This document shows, in pieces, positions 11,395 through 23,686 of a stretch of 64,000 nucleotides of DNA (its first letter is position 1; every line of letters begins with the position of its first letter). The notes below the pieces were generated by a model. The model was not told the DNA's origin. It did no database searches and saw nothing but the letters and a program-made list of their open reading frames with translations. The stretch comes from Heterotrichella gracilis (Eukaryota > Sar > Xanthophyceae > Tribonematales > Xanthonemataceae). Location: assembly GCA_032358255.1 (NCBI GenBank), contig JAULBX010019854.1:17215-81214 (forward strand), in the 5' to 3' direction. Made by a program: the position numbers and the translations under genes.

Positions 11395-13084
11395 TCAGTC
11401 GATGCCATCCACCTCAGCCAGCGCTTCTCGGGCAATCTTGTTGATGTACCACACTGACGTCAGGGTGGCCACCAGCCCCAAGGCGATCTGCCATGGGGGC
11501 ACCCCGCCCAGCACCATGTTCTGCTCCCCGCCGTGGTCCAATAGCGCCTTGCTATATGTGCCAGCTGCCACGTAGGCAAACGTGCCTGCGCATGGGCAAG
11601 GGTGCAACGTGAGGACAGGAGGAAGGTGCATGGCCTGGCTGCGATGTGGCCATGCAAGTTTGTGTGTGTGCCAGAAAAGAGAAGGTTGGTTCCATGTCCT
11701 GTGTTCCTAAATGTCCCTTCTAGGGTTTCTGCGCATGCGCCTTTTTGTATTTGACCGCCAAGTAAGGGCAAGTCACGCACTTGCCGCACACCGACAGCCG
11801 CCCCACACCACCCACCTGGCAGCATGCCAACCCACGACCCCAGCACATATGGCACCAGCTCCACCGACGTGAGGCCATATAGGTAGTTGGAGGCGGCAAA
11901 GGGCAGCAGCGGGCTGAGCCTGAGCAGCGTCACTAGCTTGAAGCTGTCCTTGCCAAGCGCCTTGTCAATGGCGTTGAACTTTGGGTTGCGCTCAGCAATG
12001 GCCACCACCTGTACCAAAGTAAAAGAAGGCGTGTTTGCAACTGACGTCAAGTGGATATTATATGCGCCCTGTGCAATGGCCCCCTACCCAATTAACAAAG
12101 ATGATACTTCCAGTGCACGGAGAACAGAGGTACTTCCAATGCGCCAAGCTAATAGTTATGAGGCAAAGTGGTTGCAAAGTTAGGAGCTACCAAGTTGACG
12201 TCAGCGAGACTGAGGATGGCTGTGGACATCATGGGCATGCCTGTGGGCGCTCACCTTGTCTCGGGCCAGGTAGCGCGCAATCAGGAATGACAGTGCTGCT
12301 GCCGTTGTAGCAGCCACTGACACCACCCCTGTGCCCACCATGGGCCCGAATATCACCCCTGCTGTCATGGTGAGGGGGATGGCGGGCACTGCCAGCAGCT
12401 CCAGCAGAACATATACCCAAAAATATGCAAGGTAGCCCAGCGCCCCGTGGCTCTCCACCGCCACGATGAAGTAGTCTATGAAGGCTGATATCTGGTCTTT
12501 CAGCAGGTAGCCCCCGCCTGCCAACACTGCAAAGCCTCCCAAGACTGTGATTGCTGCTGTCACCTGGGGCTGCAACCCACTCGTGCTAGGGCTGCTGTCC
12601 TCCTGGGAGCTGCTGGCTGACGGACGAGAGCTGGTGCTTGTTTGTTGAGCAGTCCTGCAAACAGCATGTGACAGGTTTGGGCTTTGCATGCGACAGCGCA
12701 GCAGGGGGGAATATACCCATGAGCCTGACCCTAGAAGGCATGAGAAGCTGCCAAAAGGCGTGCGTACCGATGCTCAAGCTGGTGGGTTTTGCCAGGCCGG
12801 TGGCGCTCGTGGTAAGACAGCGTGGGCGCGGCCACACCGAGGCGGGACTTCCGCCTGGAAGATCCATTGTTATCGGAGTGCTGGGCAGATGTCAAGGTGT
12901 TGTGCACTGCACGACACCGTGCCCTCCCAGCGATGCCCACGCCAGCCTGCAGTGCAAGCACGTTGAAGTCATTCCGTGTCTTACGTAAAGCTAGGATAGG
13001 TTTGCACCACACACACGTCCAGGGCAGTGGCTGGCTTCTCACCAGGCATCGCTGTTGTGGGCAGATGGGCGCAAGTGATGGCAT
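11395..13084 (-). CDS. DedA/TVP38-type VTT membrane protein, organelle-targeted
   Basis: This is a SNARE-associated Golgi protein/TVP38/DedA family member with a VTT domain. The family comprises multi-pass membrane proteins, some of which scramble or transport lipids. The core contains LAVPAIPLTMTAGVIFGP, then the arginine segment IARYLARDK, the LLRLSPLLPFAASNYLYG signature and an AYVAAGTYSKAL helix. The last exon adds a membrane segment (WQIALGLVATLTSVWYI). The N-terminus is assembled from the ATG at 13084 (MPSLAPICPQQRCL), an exon with many Arg and Ser residues, then a Ser-rich linker, typical of a plastid transit peptide. About five introns join in phase. Plastid location is inferred from that leader; algae and plants have plastid VTT proteins. 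Substrate unknown. Confidence 0.82.
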
Positions 13085-14352
13085 GCCGAAGGCACCAGGC
13101 ACGGCCAGGTATCGTCGTGTGTCTTCAACCCAAAACCAAATTTGCACGTTATGCTGCAGCAGACAAAAGTGTGGGCAGGAGCTAGTGGACAGTGGTCGTT
13201 ATACGTTTGGATGTTTTCGAAAAGGACGCAGCTGCGTTCAAGCTGCCCGAGTCGAGTTGGCCCTGCAACGCTAACGAAGGCTACCAAATAGACAGTCCAG
13301 GAGGAAAACAAAGCGATATGCGAGGCGTACAGGATCCCTTTTGTGACGGGCCACGGCATCGAGTTTGGCAAAAGCTTCTGTCAGATCGCAACAGCAGCTG
13401 ATTGCCAGCGCAGCTGGCTCGCCTCATCCAAAGCTTCGAAGGGGAAGAGAACATGCCCCTCCCCGCTCATCGGCTTCACGTGGACACCTGGCCTTCCCCT
13501 GGTTGGAAACAGTGTGCAGTAACCTGGCATCCTGGCCACTGTGCACATGCACTTTGCAACCACAAGATTGCACCTCATGAAACTGCTGGCACCAACAGTG
13601 CGGACGTGTGGCACACCACCTTGATGCTTTCTGCTACCCATCCACACACAGCAGGCGCAGCGAGGTGTAATGCCCAAATCAATTGACCACATTACACGCA
13701 TTCAACAGCCATACTAAAAACAATAATCGCAGCTCTCGAATGATTTGCATGCGGTGACTTCACGATGGCATGCAGTGGCATGGCAGTCTGACGCTGCCCG
13801 CTGAACACCATGATGCAGCGTCCACTTTGACGGCTGATATACGCGCCATGGGCGCAAAAGCCAAACAAGCCAAAGGCAACAAAACAGCTGCAGGCTGCAG
13901 CCACAACTTCCAGCTCCAAGATTTTGCAGTACACTTTTGCTTCCTGCTAAATAAAGTTGGATGGCAGTGCTAATTGGATGACTGTACAGAGCAGCTATTG
14001 GATACAGTGGAACGTGGCTACGGTCAAGCCGCAAGATAAGATGCTGTGACAAATTATACCACTCTCTCCAACTAATACCACACTCTCCAGCTTTGCGTGT
14101 TTGAGACTAGCCACTGTGTGCAATAACCGTGGCTGAAATTACTGCAAGCATCCAGCGCAGCACATGCATACGCCAACACCGCTGGATGGGGCCCCAGCTC
14201 AGCTCTCCTTTTGCTTTGTGCGAAGGCTGCACAAGCCATGGTTGCCGACGCAGCACAGCGCTGCAACACCCCTCAAACCGCCCCTTTGCACCCCCGCGCC
14301 CAATTCAAAGGCCTATTTCCTCTGGCATCCTTCATAGCCCAGCAGCAGCTGC
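13085..14352. other. intergenic region, nothing recognised
   Basis: This holds the upstream region of the VTT gene and the 3' flank of the KAS I gene. Short open frames on both strands lack domains and consistent splice sites. Confidence 0.5.
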
Positions 14353-17300
14353 TTATTCCTTGAATGGCGCAAAAACGCACACCGAGTTGTGGCCTCCAAA
14401 CCCAAAGGAGTTTGAGATCCCTGCCGTGACCTCCAGTTGTTGCTTGACGTTGGGCACAGTGTTCATGCCCGCAACCTCGTCGATGGGGTCATTCTGCACA
14501 GCCAAGCAGGCAACATCAGTGCATCGCCACAAGGCCTGGCACACTTTATCAGGGCAACACATGCGCACATGCTGATCACAGGCAACCCAATCAATGCAGC
14601 AACAAAACCATTCCACTGCAACGCAACGCCACACGTGTGATACGAGATGCCGTACACTACTCTCCCCCCCCCTTGGAATAGAAAAAGAAAGGGAAGAAAA
14701 AAATACTTCAAGCAGCATCACCCACCTGGTTGATCGACGGGTGCACCCAGCCAGTGAGGATGGCCTGGATGACAGCCACCGCCTCCAGACCACCTGCCGC
14801 GCCCAGGCAGTGACCAATCATGGACTTGGTGGCGTTCACTGCAATGCCGTCTGTGTTGTGGAACACCTTCTTGATGGCGTTCACCTCGGCAATGTCGCCC
14901 ACCAGGGTGGAGGTGGCGTGTGCGTTGATGTAGTTCACCTGGAGGGGTATGGGAGAGGGGTTGAGACCACTAATGAGGGTATAAGAAGGGGATGAAAATC
15001 CTGCGGAGGGAGTATGCACGGGATGAAACTTATGTCAAGGGTGAAGGTATGTATGGGTGCCAAGTCCATGGCAAGGAACAGCACACTAACAAAATACAAC
15101 TAAAATAACCACCGTTGGTGATCCACCAATACATCCAAAACCCCACCGCCACCATAGCAAGCAATGCAGAAAAATCCTGCAATGGCTATTGATGGCGCCC
15201 GTAAATCCCCCGCACAGCGCTCCTTGCTTAAAGACTACCCTTTTGAGGGTCAATTTTTATAGCCGCAGGTACATGCACGCCACACGCCATGTGGTAGCAG
15301 CCAAATGCACCATGCCATGCCGCTCATGCACGCACCATACCACCCACCCCAGTTGTTAAAAGACAGGGGATACCACCTGTTGCATTTCTTTGCTATCCCC
15401 CCACCCTTGACCAATGCGCCTGTTCAAGGACAGGCTGCGTGGTAATTACTTCTATTACTTCAAAACCACACCACCCACCCACCTGGTCCCGGTCGATGGC
15501 GGCATCCTTCAGTGCCAGCTCTATGCAGGAGGACACCCCCAGGCCGTCCGCGCGTGGGTCTGTCATGTGGTAGGCGTCGCACGTCACAGCGCCACCCATG
15601 TACTCACAGATGATGTTTGCCCCACGCGCCTGAGAAATACACAACCGCATTTACAAGAAAGGCTTCTAAGCCCAGCACAGGCTTGTGCCACATCATCGAC
15701 ATGGAGATACAGACGAGGGGGCATAATCTGCCTAGCGTTCTACGCTGGGAAAAAACTCCTGGAGCAAGGGCACGAGCACTTTAAACAGAAGGTAAGCAGG
15801 GCAAGAGCTGCATGTACAGGAGGTAAGCTAGCATGAACAGAAGCCAAGCAGGGCAGGAGCTGCGTGGATATCAGGTAAGCAGGAGGCATTCAGCAGGCCA
15901 TGGTTCCGATCCCACCTGCGCATGCTCCAGGGACTCCATGACCAGCACGCCCGCGCCCTCGCCCATGACGAAGCCATCGCGGTTCTTGTCCCAGGGACGG
16001 GAAGCCTGCTGAGGGGTTTCGTTGCGGGAGGATAGAGCCCTGCGGAGTGGCATATTGAAATCTGATATATATTTTTGAATGAATTTCTCTGTGCACTGAA
16101 CACTACAACACCACCTGTGCTGGCAGGCCCACTTTTAGTTCCTAAATTACTATCTACCATTCCCCATACGTTCTTTCTTGAAGCAGACTTGCACATCACT
16201 TCTGTGATGCACCCATGCACATGCAGTATGATAAAATTGCCCTGCACAGCTACATGGACCCCGCACATGGAATGCTGCCCCACCTGCAGGCAACAAAGCC
16301 GCCCAGGCCCACAGGAATGATGGGTGCCTCCGACCCCCCCGCGATGACCACGTCAGCGTCCCCTTGGCGGATGTGGTTGGCAGCTGCCTGGAAGCAGTAG
16401 TTGGCTGTGGCGCAGGCTGTGGAGATGGAGTAGTTGGGGCCCATGAAGCCCTGGTCGATGGCCAGTAGCGCACCTCCCCTGCAGCACAAGCCATGGGCAT
16501 GAGATTGGGGATTTATGATCACATGCATTTCCATGATGCAATTAAGCAAAGTGGCAAGGTATCCTTCTGCCACCACATCGCGCAGACTACTTACATACAT
16601 GCATGCCAACAGGCATTGCATTAGCTACATGCATTCGAGCTATGCAGCCAGATTAGCAGTAAGACCAGCCCCACTGTGGCTCTATCCAGGCATTGCCAAC
16701 ACCATTCATCATTGGGTTTCCTGCCGAGTGAGGGGCACGCACATGTTTGTGATGGCGTAGGGGATGAAGAAGGGTGACACCTTCTTCACACCCTTCTCAA
16801 CCAGGGCCTTGACGTTGTCCTGAAAAACCGTCAGGCCACCCATGCCTGTGCCGATCAGCACACCCACGCGCTGCTTGTCCACCGCCTCGTAGCCCTGTGG
16901 GACAGGAGGAGCAAGGTTTGGACACAGGCGCCTTGGCGTTTCCTTCCGCCAATGCCATTCAAGCAGAAGGGTTTTGTTTGGGTTTAGGGTTTTGTTTGGT
17001 AGAATAGGAAGCAACAGCCAGAGGTACCATTTGGAATGGTACACGCAGTGCCAGAAACTTTGGTGGCACAAGCTTGTATAGGGTCGACAGCTGTGGGCAG
17101 AAATTGACTGTGCCGCCAGCCTGCATGTAATTTCATCTAGCCAACAGCCACCGAGCAGCAGGCCGAAAATGATAAGGCAACAGGCTGTGCGGGAGGCCGT
17201 TGAAGTGGCACATGCAGTACCCAGGACAATATTTGGGGACGCAGGGTTTGTACAGGGTTGGCGGAAAGTTTGGCAGTACTGCTGTAACACACTGAACTGA

Positions 17301-18558
17301 CTGTGACATGGGGCTAAATCCTGGTAAGGCACTCATAAGCGCTCCAATCCAATTTATAACCCTCACGGATTCCCCTATACATCCAGATCCAGCACTTTGA
17401 CCCCGTGTACGCTTATAACCACGGCACTGCATGCCCAGGTTTGGGGACTGGGTGCGTGGGAGCATTAGGATATACTTTAGGGTAAAATATAGGCTACCTC
17501 TGGGTTGGCCTCCTTCTCCAGTCCAGCCATGCGCAGTGCCTTCTTGGCGCTGACTATCGTGTAGGAGATGCAGTCGTCGTACCGCCGGGCGTTCTTCTTG
17601 TCAATCAGCCTGCAACCATCGACAAAACGTTAATGGCGCTCTCCACAACACAACGTTGTGCTCTGGCATAGACAGGAAGCGTTCTCCATAAAATGTAGCA
17701 ATCTTAGCAGCAACTGGGTAGTGTATATTTCACTCACCCTTCGTTGTCAAAGTCCTTGATCTGTGCAGCAAACTTGGTGGGGAAGTCTGAGGCATCGAAC
17801 CGGGTGATGAGCTCCACACCGCTCTTGCCCTCCAGAAGGCTGCACACGTGTGAGCAAGGAAGTAAAGTGAGGAGGAGAATACAAGGTTATAATATATGTT
17901 CTAGCAATGCAGAGACAAAAAATGGCTGGCACCATGGCTGGTGGGGTGCCATGCACAATAAGCATCCATGCATGCAGCATCGTTTGCAGCTAATCAACAG
18001 TTTGGGGTACGTTGTGGGGGCCTGCAGACAAAATTGGTGTACGTACGTGTTGTAGAAGGTGTCAACGTCGTTGCCAAACACCGAGCAGATGCCCATGCCA
18101 GTGATGACAACCCGTTGTGAGGGGTCCTTGGTGGCTGCCGCGCACACCCTCAAACCTGCGCGTTACCAAGCCCACAACTGATTAGCCCAGCACCCTTAAA
18201 AACGACAATGAGTTGCATAGGAGTAGGGTCGAGGTGCGCGTTGGGCAATGCTAGCAGCAAATGTTTGCTACCGCAAAGTTATATCTATGCACTTGCTTTC
18301 TGCATCGGCAGGAATGCTATTGGCGACTAAGCTTCAATGCGGGAGTACTCCCTGACACTCGCCACATTACTGTCGACATCTGCAATAGGTGTGGGCGACA
18401 AGCACATGATCTGGTGTCGTACCTCTCCTAGACACCAGAGTCACTTTGCGGCATGTTACTGGTGCACGGCTTGGACCCGCCACAGAGTTCCTCCTAAGAC
18501 CACTGAACGAGCTGATCTGAGTTTGGGGCGTTGTGCCTGCGCAGAATGTGGACGCCAT
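14353..18558 (-). CDS. KAS1: plastid 3-oxoacyl-[acyl-carrier-protein] synthase I
   Basis: This condensing enzyme elongates acyl-ACP with malonyl-ACP in plastid type II fatty acid synthesis. The first exon (ATG at 18558, [12 protein letters not shown]) is a Ser/Arg-rich transit peptide, spliced to the mature start ([17 protein letters not shown]). The thiolase-fold core is complete: the catalytic Cys in [10 protein letters not shown], His in NAHATST, His in GHCLGAAGG, and the C-terminal [13 protein letters not shown]. Segments such as [22 protein letters not shown] and [12 protein letters not shown] match plant KAS I more closely than KAS II, so I call KAS I; KAS II is the alternative. About ten exons are needed. 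The gene ends in APFKE. It lies upstream of phytoene synthase on the same strand, with 1.4 kb between. Confidence 0.92.
15785..15885. repeat. imperfect tandem repeat in KAS I intron
   Basis: Two copies of a unit of about 52 bp, starting at 15785 and 15837 (core AAGCAGGGCA followed by GAGCTGC), lie in an intron. Confidence 0.65.
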
Positions 18559-19944
18559 TGTCCTGCCGAAGTGGATTGCGTCTTGGAGCGTGTGTTGCGG
18601 AAGTGTATTGCACTCAGATACAAAAGGCTAAATACAGAAGGCTTGCGTGAAAGAAGCTTTGATACGTTAACCAACGCCCACTGCCGCTACGCTACTTCAG
18701 TGGATGGGCTATGCATTTGACGCACATCATCCTTGGCACAGTCAGTCTTGCCAACGGTGACTAGAGAACTAGTCGAGACCGTCAACAAGTGACGTGGTTG
18801 CCAGGTGGCATGTGCAGGTGCGACTTCCGCCGCGCGCCGCCGCATCAAATTAAGTTTGGATCAGGTCATTTGAATGGTCATCGTTAGCTGATCCAACTGC
18901 TCACCACACCAGTGTCAGCACAGTGGAGTCTCTGTCGAGCAGTGAGTTTGCAGAAGAAGCCTTGTCGCCCACTTTGCAACAACAAAACGCATGGCTAGGG
19001 CGCAATATGAAATGGGAAGTGCGCATAGGATGCTGGGACCCGTAAAAGAGGGCGCCCCAGGGTGGACCTGAGTGCACGGTGTGGCACTTCAGTGCAAAAA
19101 GCAGCAGCGCCCATTCAAAAAGATTTATCACAACACGCTTGCTGTGTTGTCCACAAACAGGGACTGCTACACATGGTTTGCAAATGTCAGACAGCGCAGT
19201 GGTGGATGAATACAATGCTGGCATCAATAGCCAGCCAAAAAACGCTTGAAAACCAGAAAAAAGCTGCGCCAGAGGCATTATTGGTGTCGCTGAATAGTGA
19301 CCCATCGCTATGCCTGTACAGCGGTCGGGGCTACAAAATAGCTAGTGCTACAACATACCTAAGCACGGTGGCGCCAAAATGGGCAGTGCAGCTGCCGCCC
19401 CCGCATGCACTCCCAGGCCTTGGCATCTGCACCGTTACCGCCATGGCGGGCAATGCCCCCCCCCTTGTCCCCCCCCCCTCTCCTCAATCAACCAAATAAA
19501 AGCGCTCAAGTATATGAACAACAGCCTAGCAATTGCCCGAGTGCAAAGCAGGCTGTTTGTGTGTCAATGTGCTACCTTGTTGCCCCTCCTCCATCAATGC
19601 TATGCCAACCCTAATGGTACTCAAAACCCCAATGCTGCCCTGCCCATGTTAATCACCATTGCGCTCTGCCACTGCCCACAGCCGTGCCTCTCCCTCTGCC
19701 CCCTCCCCTTGTGCAACACCTCACAGCAGGCCCCCTCCCCGCGGCTACTAGCCATCCCGCCCTGCTGCTGCTGCACCTCATTCCGCCCTTGTGCATCTCG
19801 CGCAGCTCCTCGTTGAAAACACACGCTCAAGTGTCACGAACCCTCCAAATCTCAGCAAAGCCTTGCAACAACCAGGCTGTTTGGCTGCCAACTGTGCCCC
19901 CCTCGCTGCTGCACAAGCCTGGTTATAGCCGCCCCAGCCGTCGC
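18559..19944. other. intergenic region between KAS I and phytoene synthase
   Basis: This contains the KAS I upstream region and the 3' flank of phytoene synthase. Runs of C occur near 19455-19485. No gene was recognised. Confidence 0.5.
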
Positions 19945-22408
19945 CTACTTGCTCAGCATTGCGCCCTGCCGCTGCTGCTCCTTATCCGCCTTCTGCATCT
20001 TGCGCAGCTCCTCGTTGAACAGCGCCGGTGCCTGCGCGCGAATGAGCGCCAGGGGCAGCGAGGCCATCTTCTTCCACTTGCGCACGTACGCCCGCTGGGT
20101 GAAGTTGTTGTAGTCGTTGGCCTCGATGGAGTCGAGGATCTGGCGGTACAGGATGAGCGCAGACCTATTGCAGGAGAGGGAGGTGGTCAGGATCCAGCAG
20201 CAAGGGGGCCATGCATTTATAATCTGTACTGCCTGCCAACTCTGCAGGCACATGAGTGAGGTGGCCAGATTAAAAGTGCTTCCTACGGTGCAGTAACAAC
20301 GCCTAAATGTATGCCAAGGAGGTATGCAGCAAATCATATGCAGCAGATGCCCACCAGAGGACCAGCATGACCTCATTGTGCACGCCTGCGCGCTGGGCAT
20401 GCCGCAAGCAGTACAGTTGATAGGAACCATTCCTAGGCCAAACATCGATGGTGGAAAAATTGTCAGCAACAGGCGCGAGGCATGCACTTAGGGACCATGG
20501 AGCAAATATGAAAGCAGCTTACCACACAGGCCAGCGGGCGTTGATATCCAGGTAGTCCACCCCTGCCTCAGCCTCAGCAAAGTACTGCCTGGCACGCGCA
20601 ATCTGGAACGTCATGAATGCCCTCCAGCGGTCATCGATTTTGCCCGTGGAGGTTGCAAACATGCCGCGAATCACCTGCAACAGCGTTGGGGCACTTAGTG
20701 GCCATCGTTGACGCAAAAACTGGTCTGCTGGTATTGGTGCAACAATTGCTGCAAAGCCCTGCAATTCCACTCCATTAATTGACAGTGCTTCCAGACATCT
20801 AGTTGCAAGCCAGAAAAAGTAAGGAAGTACGTGCATTCCAGCGTAGAGCCAGATACAAGCGTTACTGTTGAGTATATTGCATTTACGTCCTTTGCAGTGA
20901 CCCTTGACTGCGCCTGTGCTGATGCGTACCTCTTCCTCTGCGATGCCAAACTGCTCCAGCTCATCCAGCGGCACGTAGATGCGGTTGCGCTCCGAAGCGT
21001 CCTCGCCCACGTCCCGCAGGATGTTGGTCAGCTGGTTGGCGGTGCCCAGGGCCAGCGCCGCCTTGTACACCTGGTCAAGAGGGCCCTGCAACCACGCACA
21101 GTACCGTCAGTCAAGCAGGGGGTGGAAGGTGCCTGCCACAGAGAGAGAGTGTGTGTATGTGTGTGTGTGCGCGCGTGCGTCAGGGCACAAAGCCACTGTG
21201 GTTATTTGCATTCCCTGCAAAAAAGCAATACTGCACTCGGCCTGGCAACTACCTGCCACTGTGATTTGAGGCTAGGCCCAGCATAATGACTGCAAGGCTG
21301 CTGTCACAGTGTGCTGATTCCAGTGCTGCCAGTGGTCAGGCGATGATAGCATGCAGTTGACCAAGCTTTCCTACACCAGCAGGGAGCGTACCGTGTATCC
21401 TGGGTCTACCCCCATCACTGGCGTGGTCATCAGCCCCACGGTGCCAGCCACCTTGTAGCAGTACTCATACAGCTCGTCAAAGTTGTTGTAGCGCGACTTG
21501 ACCAGGTCCATGCGCATGCCGTCAATCATGTCCCTGAAGGGCTGGATGTCCACCGGGAACTGCTGCACGGTGTCTGTGAGGGCGGCATCGAGGATGTCGT
21601 AGGGGCGCCCATCAAAGATGGCTTCCAGGCGCTCATCCCACCGGTCCAGTGCCTGCGCCATCCATACAAGAGTGGTCAAGACAGCGCAAGCAAGGCACAG
21701 CTGCTGGGGCTGTGAAGGATGGCAAGGCAGTTTTGCCAAGAACCATGCAAAGCAGACCCGGTCCTGCAAGTATGTGTGTGTTGTGGTCTAACACAGGTGT
21801 GGCAGTACTGGTGTTCATACGCACCGCTGGGGTGATCCTGGAGGCGTTGGGGCCATCCACTAGCTCGTCTGTTCGCCTGCACCACACGTAGATGGCCCAG
21901 ATAGCCTTGGCCTGCTTTGGGGCCATGAGCTGGGTTCCTAGGTAGAAGGTCTTGGCATACTCCGCGGTCACATACCCACACCGCTCATACGCTGCATCCA
22001 GGGTGGACCCCCTCCACTTGTGGCACTGTGAGGGTGTGAAGTTGCTGTACTTCTCAATGGAAATCCGGGTTGCATGCTCCTCTATCTCCTTGCCAGTCAG
22101 TTTCCCTCTGCTGACAGCTGCAACCTCCGCAGGAGTGGGCATGATAACCCTAGACCCAGATCCAGTGGCAGCAGTGGCTGTGCAGCGGATGACATCGTTC
22201 CTGTGCAACGGCCGCCGAGAGGACACTCTGAGCCGTTGGGCGCTGCCTGTTGCCTTCAAACTCTTTGAAGTACTGGCCGAGCAGCTTTCCAGAGACCTGC
22301 GGATTGGTGGATATGCTCAGTGGGCGATGTCAACCGCTAACGTCTCGACACATGCATGCTAGCTACGCACCTTTGGTTGAAGCCGCACATTGACGCAGCC
22401 CTGTCCAT
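19945..22408 (-). CDS. PSY: phytoene synthase, plastid
   Basis: This enzyme joins two geranylgeranyl diphosphates head to head to make phytoene, the first committed step of carotenoid synthesis. The trans-isoprenyl diphosphate synthase signature motifs are present: first aspartate-rich motif DELVD (within [13 protein letters not shown]) and the second in [10 protein letters not shown] followed by RIYVPLDEL. Other landmarks are [21 protein letters not shown] and [12 protein letters not shown]. The ATG at 22408 begins a short first exon ([13 protein letters not shown]), which splices to a Ser/Thr/Arg-rich transit peptide. About six introns follow. The protein ends with a Gln/Lys-rich tail ([13 protein letters not shown]). 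There is no sign of truncation. Confidence 0.95.
21137..21180 (+). repeat. GA/GT-rich microsatellite in phytoene synthase intron
   Basis: A run of GA dinucleotides passes into TG/CG dinucleotides. Confidence 0.85.
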
Positions 22409-23686
22409 GGTGAGCTAAGGCTTCACAGCAGTAACCAGTTGCAGTACTGGAAACCCACGATGGGAAGTAAGAACCCGTTTTCAACTTTGTTCTGCTTAGT
22501 GGGCCATGACTAAGTTGGCGAACCCCAACCAGCGGAGCAACAGGCACCACGACTAGACGCGCACAAAGTCTCAGAGGCAAGTACCAGTTACAACAGTCGC
22601 TATAAGCGAAGAGGAGAGCAAGATTGCAGCTGTCTGGGTGGCGCATTTGCTTGCAAAACAGCTAAACTCTACCACTTTCTAGCGAGCAAAGCTTGCGCGG
22701 TTCAGTAAAGTGCCAAATGGCAAAAGTGCAGCTCAGCCGCACGCCCTCAGCCACTCAGCGCCGACAAAGGCACCCGAGGAATCCGACCACACCCTTTTGC
22801 CGCCGCCGGCGGCACCGCTCCGATCCTAATCGCTTCTAATCAAACCTGATTATCAGGTTCAATTCAATGAATTGATTTAAAAGCCCAGACAAATCGCCAA
22901 AAGCCCAAACCTGTGTGAATATACTGTCACAAAGTCCTACGCAATGCATGAACAGCACAAGGAGTGAATCACCTTGAGGCAAAGCTTCAACAGTTGCTTG
23001 CCGATGGCTTATGACCACCTTTTACCTATGACTGCATGGCTGGTGGTGTGTGGCTGGCTGTACAACACGTGTCACTGATAGGATACCCACATCGCATTCA
23101 GATTGATAGCAGTCAAGCGCACTGCTGCCTGCTGCAATTGCTGCGTGCTTCAGTTTCAACAGGTAGACACACAAGCATTAAATCGCAAGTAACGCTGTTT
23201 GTGCCGTCTACTTCGAAGCAGCACACCATTTGAACTACCTTCTCAGAGTCAAAAATGTTCAACAGCGCCATTGCCCTGTTTAGCTCAGACAAAAATATTG
23301 GAGGCTAAAACGAAGCACCCATGTGCGATTGCCAGCCCATCCACGGATGGATGAGATCAAGCGCAGCAAACAAGCTAATAGACAAATTACCCTGAACCAC
23401 TTTTCTGCACCATTACACCTGCATCCCAAAGCCCCAACACTGTGAGGTATGCTGCGAGTTCACTATTGCCCGGTGCGCCTAAAACTGCGCCTGTGCTACC
23501 TGATTGTTGCAAAAACAGCACCCAAAACAAGCCGATGCCCTACAAAGAGGTTGCACACAAACAATGTTCACGCATGTCCCCTCAGTGCCCAATCACTGCA
23601 GTTCCATAACATGCATTCCAATCATTGATAAAAGCAGATGAAATGCATTCTGGTAGCGCCGTGGCAAACATCGGCTGGTGTGTCCT
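22409..23686. other. upstream region of phytoene synthase and 3' flank of CLPTM1
   Basis: No gene was recognised in these 1.3 kb. Two perfect palindromes occur about 400 bp upstream of the PSY start: GCCGCCGGCGGC (22802-22813) and AACCTGAT-T-ATCAGGTT (22843-22859). Function unknown. Confidence 0.5.

Noticed and set aside
18337-18720. 127-codon plus-strand frame
   Set aside because: It overlaps the KAS I transit-peptide exon on the other strand and shows no similarity to known proteins.
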